Assembly (NCBI GenBank): GCA_963665705.1
Contig: OY762448.1
Coordinates: 2,356,001-2,420,000 of the forward strand
Reading direction: 5' to 3'
Source: Saccharicrinis sp963665705
Lineage (GTDB): Bacteria; Bacteroidota; Bacteroidia; Bacteroidales; Marinilabiliaceae
Length of the DNA stretch: 64,000 nucleotides
Within the stretch, counting starts at the first letter, position 1; each line of letters starts with the position of its first letter. Shown piece by piece: positions 51,999 through 61,315 of the stretch. The notes beneath the pieces are model-generated. The model was not told where the DNA came from. It was given only the letters and a program-made list of their open reading frames with translations, and searched no databases. The translations under genes were made by a program, and so were the position numbers.

Positions 51999-52439
51999 AA
52001 ATCCTAATATTGAATAATGAAGCCAAAGTTATACCAATAATTTTTCAAACAAAGCTTTTGTTGTTAGAGTCTCTGCAGAAAGATTACTATAGAAATGCTT
52101 TGTCAGGGAAATATACCCTTGTATTTAAACAAAATTAAATACAAGGTTTAAAAATCAGAAAGTTGTAAAAATGAATTGATTTTAAGCCTCTTAAATACAA
52201 CTTTTTTTCTTAAATTACGTATAAACTTATATAAAGGCAATTATATGGAGAAAGAGCTTAGGTAACCTGTTTCCATGATTGTTACTACCGATAAATAATT
52301 TAGGGTTAACTCAATGGTAATACAGGTGAAGAACTATAAAAATTTTCAAGTATGCTTAGAGTTATGAAACTCCCATTATTGTTTACTAATTAAAATTACC
52401 TGGGAGTTTCATCTGATTAAATATTTTAATAACAGACAG
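51999..52439. other. 440-bp divergent promoter region with hairpins
   Basis: Between the divergent helicase and tonB genes. A 10-bp inverted repeat CCTTGTATTT/AAATACAAGG lies at 52117-52146, and the structured element described next is at 52265-52412. No gene is supported. Confidence 0.45.
52265..52412 (+). ncRNA. Candidate structured RNA ahead of tonB
   Basis: A long imperfect hairpin spans 52265-52327 (ACCTGT with ACAGGT, TTCCAT with ATGGTAA, GTTAC with GTTAAC). A second perfect 12-bp stem, ATGAAACTCCCA/TGGGAGTTTCAT with a 25-base loop, follows at 52364-52412. The second stem has the CTCCC/GGGAG look of other terminators in this window but lacks a T-run. It may be a small RNA with terminator or a 5' leader of tonB, whose ATG is 27 bases further on. 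Confidence 0.4.
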
Positions 52440-53156
52440 ATGAAAACCCGAAAAACATTACACGCGGATTTAGAAAATAAAAAATCATTGTTTTTTGAAC
52501 TTGGTATGATGTTAAGTTTTGCAATTGTTTTGTTTTCAATGGAATTTAATTTCAAAGAAAAAAGTTCGCAGGTAGTTTTAACAGAAGAAATTGAAGTAAC
52601 CGAAGAAGAAATGATTCCTATCACTCGCCAGGAAGAAACCGTAGCACCACCTCCTCCAAGTCCGGCAAAAGTTTATGATGTAATTAATATTGTGGAAAAT
52701 GATATTGATTTGGAAGAAGAACTGGAGATTATGGATACTGAAACAGATCAGGATGAGATAGTTGAAGTGGTTGAAGATTTAAATATTGAAATGGAGGAGG
52801 AAGAAAGTAGTGAAGCGCCTATTTTTATGGTTGTTGAAGAAATGCCTATATTCCGACCAGATATCTGTAAAACAACAGAAGAAGGACAGCGGGAATTGAT
52901 GAAGTATATATCAGCTGCAATCAGATACCCAATTATAGCTGCAGAAAATGGAGTTCAAGGAAGAGTTTATGTAACATTTGTTGTTTCTCCTAAAGGAACT
53001 GTTACAAATGTTGAAGTAACAAGGGGGGTATATCCTGAATTAGATAAAGAGGCCGTTCGTGTTGTTAATGATTTACCTGCATTTTCTCCTGGAAAACAAC
53101 GAGGTAAACCAGTTAGAGTAAGATATTCTGTTCCAATTAATTTTGTGTTACAGTAA
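52440..53156 (+). CDS. TonB-family energy transducer
   Basis: 238 residues. One membrane anchor (about 18-38), a periplasmic region with PPPPSP and a very acidic stretch (EEELEIMDTETDQDEIVEVVEDLNIEMEEEESSE), and a C-terminal TonB domain, YPIIAAENGVQGRVYVTFVVSPKGTVTNVEVTRGVYPELDKEAVRVV ... PGKQRGKPVRVRYSVPINF. It transmits proton-motive energy to outer-membrane receptors. ExbB/ExbD are not adjacent. A hairpin region precedes it. The acidic spacer is unusually long for the family. Confidence 0.9.
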   Translation: MKTRKTLHADLENKKSLFFELGMMLSFAIVLFSMEFNFKEKSSQVVLTEEIEVTEEEMIPITRQEETVAPPPPSPAKVYDVINIVENDIDLEEELEIMDTETDQDEIVEVVEDLNIEMEEEESSEAPIFMVVEEMPIFRPDICKTTEEGQRELMKYISAAIRYPIIAAENGVQGRVYVTFVVSPKGTVTNVEVTRGVYPELDKEAVRVVNDLPAFSPGKQRGKPVRVRYSVPINFVLQ

Positions 53157-53227
53157 TAGACGGTTAATAACTTTCATAGAGAAGAAAATATTAACTGATA
53201 TTTAATAAAATGATTCAATAGAGGTAT

Positions 53228-54568
53228 TTATTGGGGATATTGAACTACACCCTTATTTTTCCATCTACCACTTAAATAATAGATTAGAGATCCAATCATA
53301 CCAAAGCACCATCCCGCAGGAATAGCCCACCATATTCCATTAACTCCAAAGTGTTTTGAAAATACAATGGCTAATGGGATTCTGATAAGCCAGAGACTAA
53401 ATAATGAAATAAACATTGGAATTAAAGTAGCTCCTGCACCGCGTAATACTCCATGCATAATAAACATGGTTGAAAAAATCAGGTAAAAAGAACTCACAAT
53501 AATCAAATAATTTTTGCCATGATTAATTACAGATTCACTTTTTGAAAATAAACTCATTAAATCTTCAGAAAACAAATAGGCAATAACCATTACTAAGAAA
53601 GAAATTGACCAAGCCATAAATAATGATGCCCAAACGCCTTTCTTAATTCTGTCAATTTTATTAGCACCAAGGTTTTGACCAACAAAAGCAGATAGGGCAG
53701 ATGCCAAATTTAATGCTGGAAGAGCAGCCAATGAATCTATTCTACCTGCAGCTGTAAAAGCCGCTAAAACATCAGAATCAAAGTTGTTAACAATTCTAAT
53801 CAAAGCCATTATACCCAATGCTACAAACGATTGTTGAAAGGCTGTAGGAAGTCCTATCTTGATATTTTGTTTGAAAATTTTTGAGTTGAATACCCATTTT
53901 TTCAAATTGAATGAAATAATATGTTGCTTTTTTTGCAAATAGAAAATAGCACGTCCAAAAGCCACAAATTGTGAAATAACAGTTGCAAAGGCAACTCCTT
54001 TAATTCCCCATTGAAAAACGACGACAAATAAAACGTCCAAAATAATATTTAGAACAGTTGCAAAGATAAGAAATTGCAAAGGCGTTTTTGAATCCCCTAA
54101 TCCTCGTAATATTGAAGTTGTACCATTGAATCCAAAAAATGCAATCATTCCGGTCATGTATACTGTAAAATATTCAACAGATTGTGGTAAAACATCATCA
54201 CCAACATTTAACAGACGAAAAATATCTTCGCCAAAGAGTATACCAATGAACATAGTAACAACACTAGCACAGGCAAGAAATATATATATGGTAGTAATGG
54301 CCTGTTTAACCTCGTGCATTTTTTTTGCGCCAAAATATTGCGAAATCACAATCGTAGCGCCACTTCCAATTCCAATCACAAAGGCAATTAAGGTGTAAAA
54401 TATTGGAAAAGATGCACCTACTGCAGCTAATGCTTCATCACCTAAAAAACGACCTACAATAATGCTATCAATTACATTATATAATTGTTGAAATAAATTA
54501 CCAAGTACCATTGGTAATGCAAACTGAAAAATCAATTTTGCTTCATTTCCTTTTGTAAGGTCTCTCAT
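53228..54568 (-). CDS. MATE-family multidrug efflux transporter
   Basis: 446 residues with twelve membrane segments in two similar halves. LPMVLGNLFQQLYNVIDSIIVGRFLGDEALAAVGASFPI and the second-half GRIDSLAALPALNLASALSAFVGQNLGANKIDRIKKG are the matching MATE repeats. It exports drugs or metabolites in exchange for Na+ or H+. It is transcribed leftwards alone, between the tonB gene and a terminator on its upstream side. Confidence 0.9.
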   Translation of the reverse strand: MRDLTKGNEAKLIFQFALPMVLGNLFQQLYNVIDSIIVGRFLGDEALAAVGASFPIFYTLIAFVIGIGSGATIVISQYFGAKKMHEVKQAITTIYIFLACASVVTMFIGILFGEDIFRLLNVGDDVLPQSVEYFTVYMTGMIAFFGFNGTTSILRGLGDSKTPLQFLIFATVLNIILDVLFVVVFQWGIKGVAFATVISQFVAFGRAIFYLQKKQHIISFNLKKWVFNSKIFKQNIKIGLPTAFQQSFVALGIMALIRIVNNFDSDVLAAFTAAGRIDSLAALPALNLASALSAFVGQNLGANKIDRIKKGVWASLFMAWSISFLVMVIAYLFSEDLMSLFSKSESVINHGKNYLIIVSSFYLIFSTMFIMHGVLRGAGATLIPMFISLFSLWLIRIPLAIVFSKHFGVNGIWWAIPAGWCFGMIGSLIYYLSGRWKNKGVVQYPQ

Positions 54569-54670
54569 TAAATAATGCTGTAAGTAATTTATAAACTATA
54601 AAAGGTTTATTAATCCGAATAGTTCATTGTTATATAACTCACAAAGCAACACAATAATTGAAGAATAATC

Positions 54671-54701
54671 AAAAAACGCCTTTACAAAATGTAAAGGCGT
54701 T
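54671..54701 (-). terminator. Rho-independent terminator after the purine permease
   Basis: A perfect 12-bp stem (AACGCCTTTACA/TGTAAAGGCGTT, loop of three) with TTTTTT on the minus strand. It lies 71 bases after the permease stop at 54772, upstream of the MATE gene. Confidence 0.9.
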
Positions 54702-54771
54702 GATTATATTATTTATTAATTGATGAATGACCCTCAATTAAAATTTGAATAATTGGTTTTTATCCAATAGT

Positions 54772-56064
54772 TTACATCAGAAATTTTAAAATAAACAATA
54801 CAGCTAAAAAATAACTTACTATAGATATTTCTTTATATCTACCAGATAATAGTTTTAAAATTACAAATGATAACATTCCGAATACAATTCCTTCAGCAAT
54901 ACTATAGGCTAAAGGCATCATTATTACCGTTAAAAACACAGGAATGGATTCCGTATAATCATCTAAATTAACTTTTAATATAGGAGAAAGCATAAATGAT
55001 CCTACTATGATTAAAGCAGGTGCAGTGGCCGCATCCGGAACCATTAAAAATATTGGAGATAAGAATAATGCAATAAAGAACATGCCTGCGACGGTTAGTG
55101 ATGTTAATCCTGTTCTACCTCCTTCGGCTACTCCTGAAGCACTCTCCACATAAGTAGTAACAGTAGAAGTACCCAATGCGGCACCAACTGTTGTTCCAAT
55201 TGCATCAGCAAATAAAGCCTGTTTTACTCTTGGTAACTTACCGTCTTTGTCCAACATATTAGCTTTAGAAGAAACACCAATTAATGTACCTACTGTATCA
55301 AACATATCTACAAATAAAAAGGTAAACAAAACTACCAGCATCTTCATTGTAAATATTTCATGAAAATCGAATTGAAATGCAATAGAGCTAATACTTGGTG
55401 GTGCTGATATTATTGATGTATCAGGAAGTTTAGTTACTCCTAGTGGAATACCTAATATTGTTGCTGCAAATATTCCAATAAGGAGAGCTCCTTTAACTTT
55501 AAGTGCTAATAAAACTCCTATAATAACTAAACCAAACGACATGATCCATACTGTTGGTTCTTTCATACTTCCAAGTCCTACCAGAACAACATCATCTTTT
55601 ACAATCAGACCAGCATGTTGCATCCCAATAAATGCAATAAATAAACCAATTCCTGCAGAAATAGCATGTTTCATGTTTGTAGGAATAGAATTTACGATTA
55701 GTTCACGAATATTAAATTTGGTCAGTAATAAAAAGATTAAACCTTCTAAAAATACAGCTGTCAAAGCAAATTGCCAGCTGCATTTCATGCCAACACAAAC
55801 AGAAAAAGCAAAAAATGCATTTAACCCCATTCCAGGAGCCAGAGCAAAAGGTAATTTAGCCCACAAAGCCATTACTAAAGTACCAACAATAGCTGAAATA
55901 GCAGTAGCAGAAAAAACAGCATTTACATCCATTCCTGTTTTTGATAATATATCCGGGTTTACAGCTAATATATATGCCATTGTCATAAATGTGGTAATTC
56001 CGGCTATAACTTCTGTTTTAACAGTAGTTTTATTTTCTTTTAATTTGAAAAATTTTTCTAACAT
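54772..56064 (-). CDS. NCS2/AzgA-type purine (hypoxanthine/guanine) permease
   Basis: 430 residues from the ATG at 56064; an ATG at 56088 would overlap the upstream gene. The family signature TVKTEVIAGITTFMTMAYILAVNPDILSKTGM opens it, followed by LPFALAPGMGLNAFFAF, the substrate segment, and TSTVTTYVESASGVAEGGRTGLTSL. About twelve to fourteen membrane segments. AzgA-type members carry hypoxanthine, guanine or adenine with protons. It is 11 bases after the DUF5020 gene, which encodes a likely outer-membrane nucleoside channel, so both form one uptake unit. Confidence 0.9.
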   Translation of the reverse strand: MLEKFFKLKENKTTVKTEVIAGITTFMTMAYILAVNPDILSKTGMDVNAVFSATAISAIVGTLVMALWAKLPFALAPGMGLNAFFAFSVCVGMKCSWQFALTAVFLEGLIFLLLTKFNIRELIVNSIPTNMKHAISAGIGLFIAFIGMQHAGLIVKDDVVLVGLGSMKEPTVWIMSFGLVIIGVLLALKVKGALLIGIFAATILGIPLGVTKLPDTSIISAPPSISSIAFQFDFHEIFTMKMLVVLFTFLFVDMFDTVGTLIGVSSKANMLDKDGKLPRVKQALFADAIGTTVGAALGTSTVTTYVESASGVAEGGRTGLTSLTVAGMFFIALFLSPIFLMVPDAATAPALIIVGSFMLSPILKVNLDDYTESIPVFLTVIMMPLAYSIAEGIVFGMLSFVILKLLSGRYKEISIVSYFLAVLFILKFLM

Positions 56065-56075
56065 AACATTTCGTT

Positions 56076-56771
56076 TTAGAAGGTCCATTTTACAGCCAAA
56101 GTAGGATTTATCATAAATCCATCATTTGCACCAAAGTTGTTACTAATTTCTATCTCCGTTCCAAAACTGAATTTTTCAGAAGCATTATACCATATTTGTG
56201 GTTCTGTAAGGAAGATATATTCAGCATCAGCAACACCGTCATAGTTAAAGTCACTATCTTCTTTCCAGAAATCAGCAAATCCAGAAAAAGACCATTTTCT
56301 TTCGAAAAAGTGTAGCCCCCAAACACCCGTTATCTGAAACGTAGCATCATGTTTATCCTGAATATGCTTAAAATTAGCTTGTAAAGTTAGTACTTTAGAA
56401 AAATCAGCATTATTAAAGGTATATTGAACTCCTACTAAATATGCATTTTCAATAGGAAATCCGGTGACCGTTCCGGTATTAAATTCAACCCTTGGTTCAA
56501 ACTTTGAACTTTCTGAGAACTTAAAACTCCTGGCTATTTCCATGTAAGCTAAAGATACTCCATTATCAACACCTCTTTCGTCAGTTCCGTAGTCCAAATC
56601 AACAAAAAAGAAGGTACTACCCAATTTATCGGGTTTAAACATTTCAAATGTAGTAGTAAACATTTTTCGGTTTTCACCAAAGTCGTAATGTAATTGCACA
56701 TTTTGGCTAAACCCAAGTTTTCCGAATAATAAAAGCATGGTGAATAGTAGTGATTTTTTCATGTGTTTCAT
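56076..56771 (-). CDS. DUF5020 (Tsx-like nucleoside channel) outer-membrane protein
   Basis: 231 residues. Signal peptide 1-22, then an all-beta mature part with 10-12 amphipathic strands ending in aromatic WTF, as needed for outer-membrane insertion. The pattern VQLHYDFGENRKMFTTTFEMFKPDKLGSTFFFVDLDYG is typical of DUF5020, which is distantly related to the nucleoside channel Tsx. The purine permease gene follows immediately, so the pair should bring nucleosides or bases across both membranes. An ATG three codons in (MKKSLLF) is an equal start. Confidence 0.8.
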   Translation of the reverse strand: MKHMKKSLLFTMLLLFGKLGFSQNVQLHYDFGENRKMFTTTFEMFKPDKLGSTFFFVDLDYGTDERGVDNGVSLAYMEIARSFKFSESSKFEPRVEFNTGTVTGFPIENAYLVGVQYTFNNADFSKVLTLQANFKHIQDKHDATFQITGVWGLHFFERKWSFSGFADFWKEDSDFNYDGVADAEYIFLTEPQIWYNASEKFSFGTEIEISNNFGANDGFMINPTLAVKWTF

Positions 56772-56983
56772 CTTTCTTCCGTTTTTATGAAATGGATTTA
56801 AATAAGTTCAAATACATGTTTGTTTAAATTTAAATTTTTTCATTTAAAAATTATGTTTTTGTTGTTGAGTATTAAAGCGTGCAAAAGTAAAATTATTTAT
56901 TTTCGACATAAAAAAATTGATAGAAAGTATTCCTTTTTATGAAAGGTATGATATTTGATTACAGCAAGAGTCTATTTTTAATA

Positions 56984-57012
56984 TTTGTCCGAAACATTTT
57001 TTTCTATCTTTG
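56984..57012 (+). promoter_or_regulatory. Promoter of the porin gene
   Basis: TTTG (56984-56987) and TATCTTTG (57005-57012) are separated by 17 bases, a fit to the Bacteroidota TTTG-n-TAnnTTTG promoter with a slightly short spacer. The start codon is three to six bases downstream, so the transcript should be leaderless. Confidence 0.6.
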
Positions 57013-57015
57013 CCG

Positions 57016-59073
57016 ATGATGAGAACAAAATTACAATATTTAGTCTTTTGCTTGTTGTTAAGTACACTTGTAGCTGCGCAGCCAGGAGGACAAGGTAGAC
57101 CTGAAAATATGCCGCAGAATGGCACAGAAATGCAGCGTAATCAATTACAAAAAGATACCATTATCGATTTAAAAGATAGAATTTGGTCTTGGAAAATGGT
57201 TGATGACTATACTTTTGTGGATACAGTAATTGTAGATACTATTACTTCAGGGTTCCAAAATTATGATCCCATTTATAAAAATAGCTTTTCAAATATTGAT
57301 TTAGGAAATAAAGGGAGTGCATATACCTCTAATCTTTTATCATATAAAAGTGATTTTAATGAGTTTATATTTGTCAATTCCTTACAAAATCAGTTTGTTC
57401 AACCAAAAGATATTTATTATTTTAATACTAAAGTACCATATACTAATCTCACATATATAAATGCTGGCCCTAGTCGTAGATCTGAAGAAAATTTCACTGG
57501 ATTTTTTACTCAGAATATTAATAAAGACTGGAATTTAGCGATTAGATATAATTTAGTTTCGACTATTGGACTTTATGAAGCACAAAAGGTTGATAATAGA
57601 AATTTTAATTTATACTCCAGTTATCATAGTCCAAAATATTCAATGCATGCAGTTATTACTTATAATAGTATTGAGCATTTAGAAAATGGAGGTTTGGAAG
57701 ATTATAATCACTCATTAATTACTAATAAGGATACTGCAAAGGCCTATTCAAGAGCTGAAGATATACCAGTTAATTATATGTCAGCCACAAATAAAGTCAA
57801 TAATTTTCAGGTTTTTTACAACCATTCTTTAGGTATTGGGAAAATTAAATTAAATAAGGAATTACAAGATTCACTTAAAAATGAACCAGAAGAATATGAA
57901 TTACCTGTTAGTACTATATATCATACTTTACATGCGGGTAGTTATCGTAGGGTATATAAAATTGATGAATTAGATAGTTATTTTGAAGATGGAGCCATAC
58001 CATTATACGGTACTGATTATGTAGATTCGCTTCAAACAAGAGATTCAACTTCCTATACATTTCTTAAAAATACCTTTCAAATCAAATTTAATGAGGAAGC
58101 AAACTCATTGCTTAAATTTGGAGTAAGGGCATTTTTATCAAATGAAGTTAAATATTATAAATTTCAAAATCCAACAGTTATTCAATATGATGAAGATGAT
58201 GAATATACTCCTGTATATAGTCATAGCGATACAACTTTAGTTACAACATATGTTGGAGGGCAGGTGTTTAAGAATTTAGGTGAAAATTTTTGGTGGAACT
58301 TAGGTGGTAAAATATATGTTCAGGGGTATCGATTAGGTGATGTGGATTTACAAGGAAATATAAACTCACTTTATCGTATTTTTAAGGATACTGCAGGTGT
58401 TTACGGAAGAGGAAGAATTTTATTGAAAAGTGCCGAATTATTACAAGAGAAATATTATTCAAATCATATTCAGTGGGATGAAAATTTTAAACAAGAGAAA
58501 TTAGTAAATATTGAATTAGGAATAAAGATTCCAACAAGAAGATTTAAATTATCCTGGGAATCAAAAGTATTTACTGATTATATGTACTGGAATGCAAATG
58601 CTTTACCTGATCAGACATCAGAAGTGATTAGTGCATTTCAGGTAACATTAAATAAAGATTTTACATTAGGAGCATTGCATAGTGATAATAAAATAGCATA
58701 TCAATATTCCAGTAATCAAAATTATTTGCCATTACCTGAGTTTTCAGGATATAGTTCTAACTATTTTAATTTTTATCTGGCAAAAAGAGTTTTGCAAATT
58801 CAAATGGGAGTAGATGTAAAGTACCATTCAGAGTATTATACACCAGGTTATATGCCTGCCACAGGACAATTTTATAATCAAGATGAAATAAAGATTGGTA
58901 ACTATCCCTTTCTTGATGCCTTTATTAATTTACACCTTAAGAGAGCTCGTGTTTTCATAAAATTAGATCACTTTAATCAAAGTTTTATGGATAGAAATTA
59001 TTTTCAAACATTAGGATATCCTCATGCACCAATGCGTGTAAAATGGGGTGTATCATGGAATTTTTACAATTAA
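57016..59073 (+). CDS. Putative porin of the Bacteroidota type (Porin_10-like)
   Basis: 685 residues from the ATG at 57016 (a second ATG follows at 57019). Signal peptide to about 22, ending LVAAQ, then a Gly/Pro/Gln-rich linker and a large beta barrel with many aromatic-flanked strands, ending in WNFYN (C-terminal aromatic). The layout WSWKMVDDYTFVDTVIVDTI ... FQNYDPIYKNSFSNIDLGNKGSAYTSNLL matches the phylum's putative porin family. It is an outer-membrane channel; substrate not known. Transcribed alone from the promoter just in front. Confidence 0.85.
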   Translation: MMRTKLQYLVFCLLLSTLVAAQPGGQGRPENMPQNGTEMQRNQLQKDTIIDLKDRIWSWKMVDDYTFVDTVIVDTITSGFQNYDPIYKNSFSNIDLGNKGSAYTSNLLSYKSDFNEFIFVNSLQNQFVQPKDIYYFNTKVPYTNLTYINAGPSRRSEENFTGFFTQNINKDWNLAIRYNLVSTIGLYEAQKVDNRNFNLYSSYHSPKYSMHAVITYNSIEHLENGGLEDYNHSLITNKDTAKAYSRAEDIPVNYMSATNKVNNFQVFYNHSLGIGKIKLNKELQDSLKNEPEEYELPVSTIYHTLHAGSYRRVYKIDELDSYFEDGAIPLYGTDYVDSLQTRDSTSYTFLKNTFQIKFNEEANSLLKFGVRAFLSNEVKYYKFQNPTVIQYDEDDEYTPVYSHSDTTLVTTYVGGQVFKNLGENFWWNLGGKIYVQGYRLGDVDLQGNINSLYRIFKDTAGVYGRGRILLKSAELLQEKYYSNHIQWDENFKQEKLVNIELGIKIPTRRFKLSWESKVFTDYMYWNANALPDQTSEVISAFQVTLNKDFTLGALHSDNKIAYQYSSNQNYLPLPEFSGYSSNYFNFYLAKRVLQIQMGVDVKYHSEYYTPGYMPATGQFYNQDEIKIGNYPFLDAFINLHLKRARVFIKLDHFNQSFMDRNYFQTLGYPHAPMRVKWGVSWNFYN

Positions 59074-59110
59074 AAGACTAATAAGTCCGTTTTACACTTG
59101 TCAATTTATG

Positions 59111-59141
59111 TTTGTGCGATAACATAAATGGTATATCTTTG
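59111..59141 (+). promoter_or_regulatory. Promoter of the MltF-type gene
   Basis: TTTG at 59111-59114 and TATCTTTG at 59134-59141 are 19 bases apart, an exact fit to the Bacteroidota -33/-7 consensus. Transcription should start around 59145, leaving a leader of about 20 bases. Confidence 0.75.
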
Positions 59142-59165
59142 TAGGCTAAAGTTAAATTCTTACTT

Positions 59166-60590
59166 ATGAGTAGTATAGAAAGATTTATTTGGCTTTTACT
59201 CATTGTTGTGGCAGGATGTACGCCTTCGGCAGATAAAGTAAAAACCAGTGTTGTAGAAAAGGAAGTTTCATTTGACTTAAAGGAAATACAAGATCGCGGT
59301 AAGCTGATTGTTGTAACTGATTATAACTCCACAAATTATTTTATTTATAAAGGTACTCCTATGGGATACCAGCTTGAGTTGTTAAATGAGTTTTGTAATA
59401 ACTTAGGTATTAAATTAGAGGTGGTTGTAAGTAACGATGTTGAGCGAAATATCAAGGATTTAAAGAAAGGGGAAGTTGATTTAATTGCTCAAAATTTAGC
59501 CGTTACAAGGGAGCGTGGTAAAAAAATTAAATTTACCGAACCACACACATTTTCCAGACAAGTGTTGGTTCAGAGAATTGAAGATAAAAATAATTCAAAA
59601 CCTCAAGCATCTGATTTTAATTCTTTAATACGTAATCAACTCGACTTAGCAGGAAAGACAATATATGTTCAGAAAGGATCTTCTTACGTTACTCGTTTAA
59701 ATAATTTATCTGATGAAATAGGAGATACAATTAATGTTGTTGAGATTCCGGATTATGAAGCTGAACAATTAATTGGTTTGGTGGCAGAAGGCGAAATTCT
59801 GTACACCATTTGCGATGAAATACAAGCAAGAGTAAATAAAAATTACTATGATAATATAGATATCGAAACACCAATAAGTTTTCCGCAAAAAATGGCTTGG
59901 GGTGTAAGAAAATCTTCACATGATTTATTACAGGTAGTTAATAATTGGTTGATTAGATTTCGTAAATCAGCAAAATATAATATCATATATAAAAAGTACT
60001 TTTTAAATCGTAGGTCTACACATATTGTTGATGCTGGGTATAATTCTCTAAAAGGAGGATCCGTTTCTAAATTTGATGATATCATTAAAAAAGAAAGTGA
60101 AAATATTGACTGGGATTGGAAATTGGTTGCAGCTCTAATATATCAGGAATCAAGGTTTTTACCTGAAATAAAAAGTTGGGCAGGAGCTCAGGGATTAATG
60201 CAATTAATGCCTGAAACAGCTAAAACATTTGGAGTACATAATATAACTTCACCACAGGAAAATATTAGAGGAGGTATCAAATTTTTAAAATGGTTAGATA
60301 AAAGGATGGCATTGCGGGTAGATGATCCGGAAGAAAGATTAAAATTTGTTTTGGCCTCATATAATGTTGGAATAGGCCATGTTTTAGATGCAATGAAATT
60401 AGCTGAGAAAAATGGTAAAAATCCAAAGGTATGGGATGGTAATGTTGATTTTTATTTACTTAATAAATCAAATCCAAAATTCTTTAATGATCCTGTAGTA
60501 GAATTTGGTTATTGTAGAGGAGAAGAACCTTATTTATATGTTAATGAGATTCTTGAGCGTTATGAACATTATAAGAATCTAATGGAGTAG
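59166..60590 (+). CDS. mltF: MltF-type membrane-bound lytic murein transglycosylase
   Basis: 474 residues. A lipobox ends at Cys18 (LIVVAGC). Residues ~35-270 are a type 3 solute-binding domain (LIVVTDYNSTNYFIYKGTPMGYQLELLNEF ...), and residues ~300-460 a goose-lysozyme-like SLT domain, with the catalytic Glu in LIYQESRF (about 328) and the downstream GLMQLMP and ASYNVGIGHV motifs. This two-part build is exactly MltF. It cleaves peptidoglycan at the outer membrane, with the amino-acid-binding-like domain regulating it. The last 50 bases overlap the convergent Nudix gene. Confidence 0.9.
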   Translation: MSSIERFIWLLLIVVAGCTPSADKVKTSVVEKEVSFDLKEIQDRGKLIVVTDYNSTNYFIYKGTPMGYQLELLNEFCNNLGIKLEVVVSNDVERNIKDLKKGEVDLIAQNLAVTRERGKKIKFTEPHTFSRQVLVQRIEDKNNSKPQASDFNSLIRNQLDLAGKTIYVQKGSSYVTRLNNLSDEIGDTINVVEIPDYEAEQLIGLVAEGEILYTICDEIQARVNKNYYDNIDIETPISFPQKMAWGVRKSSHDLLQVVNNWLIRFRKSAKYNIIYKKYFLNRRSTHIVDAGYNSLKGGSVSKFDDIIKKESENIDWDWKLVAALIYQESRFLPEIKSWAGAQGLMQLMPETAKTFGVHNITSPQENIRGGIKFLKWLDKRMALRVDDPEERLKFVLASYNVGIGHVLDAMKLAEKNGKNPKVWDGNVDFYLLNKSNPKFFNDPVVEFGYCRGEEPYLYVNEILERYEHYKNLME

Positions 60591-61218
60591 GTTTGTTTTT
60601 TGTAGATTTTATTACTTCAACTAATTCACTTATTATCATAGCTGTAGCTCCCCAAATTATATGACCATTTATATTAAAGTAGGGTGCCTTAATTTTTACT
60701 CCATTTTTCTCCTTTTCAAAAAAATCTATATTGGGATTTATTAATTGAGATAAGGGAGCTTCTATAATGGATTCCACCTCATAAGTGTCAGGTAAAAAAT
60801 TAGGAACGTAATTAATATAGCCAATATATGGCCATACATTAAAATTACTATTAGGAATATAAATAGCACTTAACTGACCTATAATTTCAATATCTTTTGA
60901 AATAACACCTATTTCTTCAAATGTTTCCCGTAAAGCTGTTTGTTGTAAATCTGAATCTCCAAATTCAGTTTTTCCTCCGGGCAAACTAACTTGACCACTA
61001 TGAGCACCATTATACCTTGGGCGTTGAATAAACGGAATATATAATTTATTGTTTTTGGGGTAGAACAATATTAATACAGCACTTTCTCTGGTTTCGTTTT
61101 TATTAGGTATAATTTTACCTGTAAAACGAACATTAGGAGACATTTTTAGCTGTGCTTTTTCTCCAGGTAAATCCCCCTTTAATTCTTTCTTGAGTATTTC
61201 AATGAAATCAGTGTACAT
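60541..61218 (-). CDS. Nudix CoA pyrophosphatase (NudL/NUDT7-like)
   Basis: 225 residues. The Nudix box is complete (GGKTEFGDSDLQQTALRETFEEIGV), preceded by the CoA-specific sequence RPRYNGAHSGQVSLPGG. Enzymes of this type hydrolyse CoA or acyl-CoA to phosphopantetheine and adenosine 3',5'-bisphosphate. Its end overlaps the mltF end by 50 bases on the opposite strand, so both ends must be coding on two strands. Upstream is the IS66 element at 61316, which leaves only about 97 bases for its promoter. Confidence 0.85.
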   Translation of the reverse strand: MYTDFIEILKKELKGDLPGEKAQLKMSPNVRFTGKIIPNKNETRESAVLILFYPKNNKLYIPFIQRPRYNGAHSGQVSLPGGKTEFGDSDLQQTALRETFEEIGVISKDIEIIGQLSAIYIPNSNFNVWPYIGYINYVPNFLPDTYEVESIIEAPLSQLINPNIDFFEKEKNGVKIKAPYFNINGHIIWGATAMIISELVEVIKSTKNKPTPLDSYNVHNAQESH

Positions 61219-61315
61219 AAGCTTGTTCCCTTATAGTGTTAAGATAACAATTATAGCTTAAAAACGATTAAAATAGAGATTAATATTTATTAAAAATAAC
61301 ACAATATAAAAAAAG

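Noticed and set aside
52290..52345. tRNA-like stretch (GGTTAACTCAATGGTAATAC)
   Set aside because: Looks like a D arm at first sight, but D-stem bases do not pair, and there is no T arm or acceptor stem. Better explained as part of the hairpin at 52265-52327.
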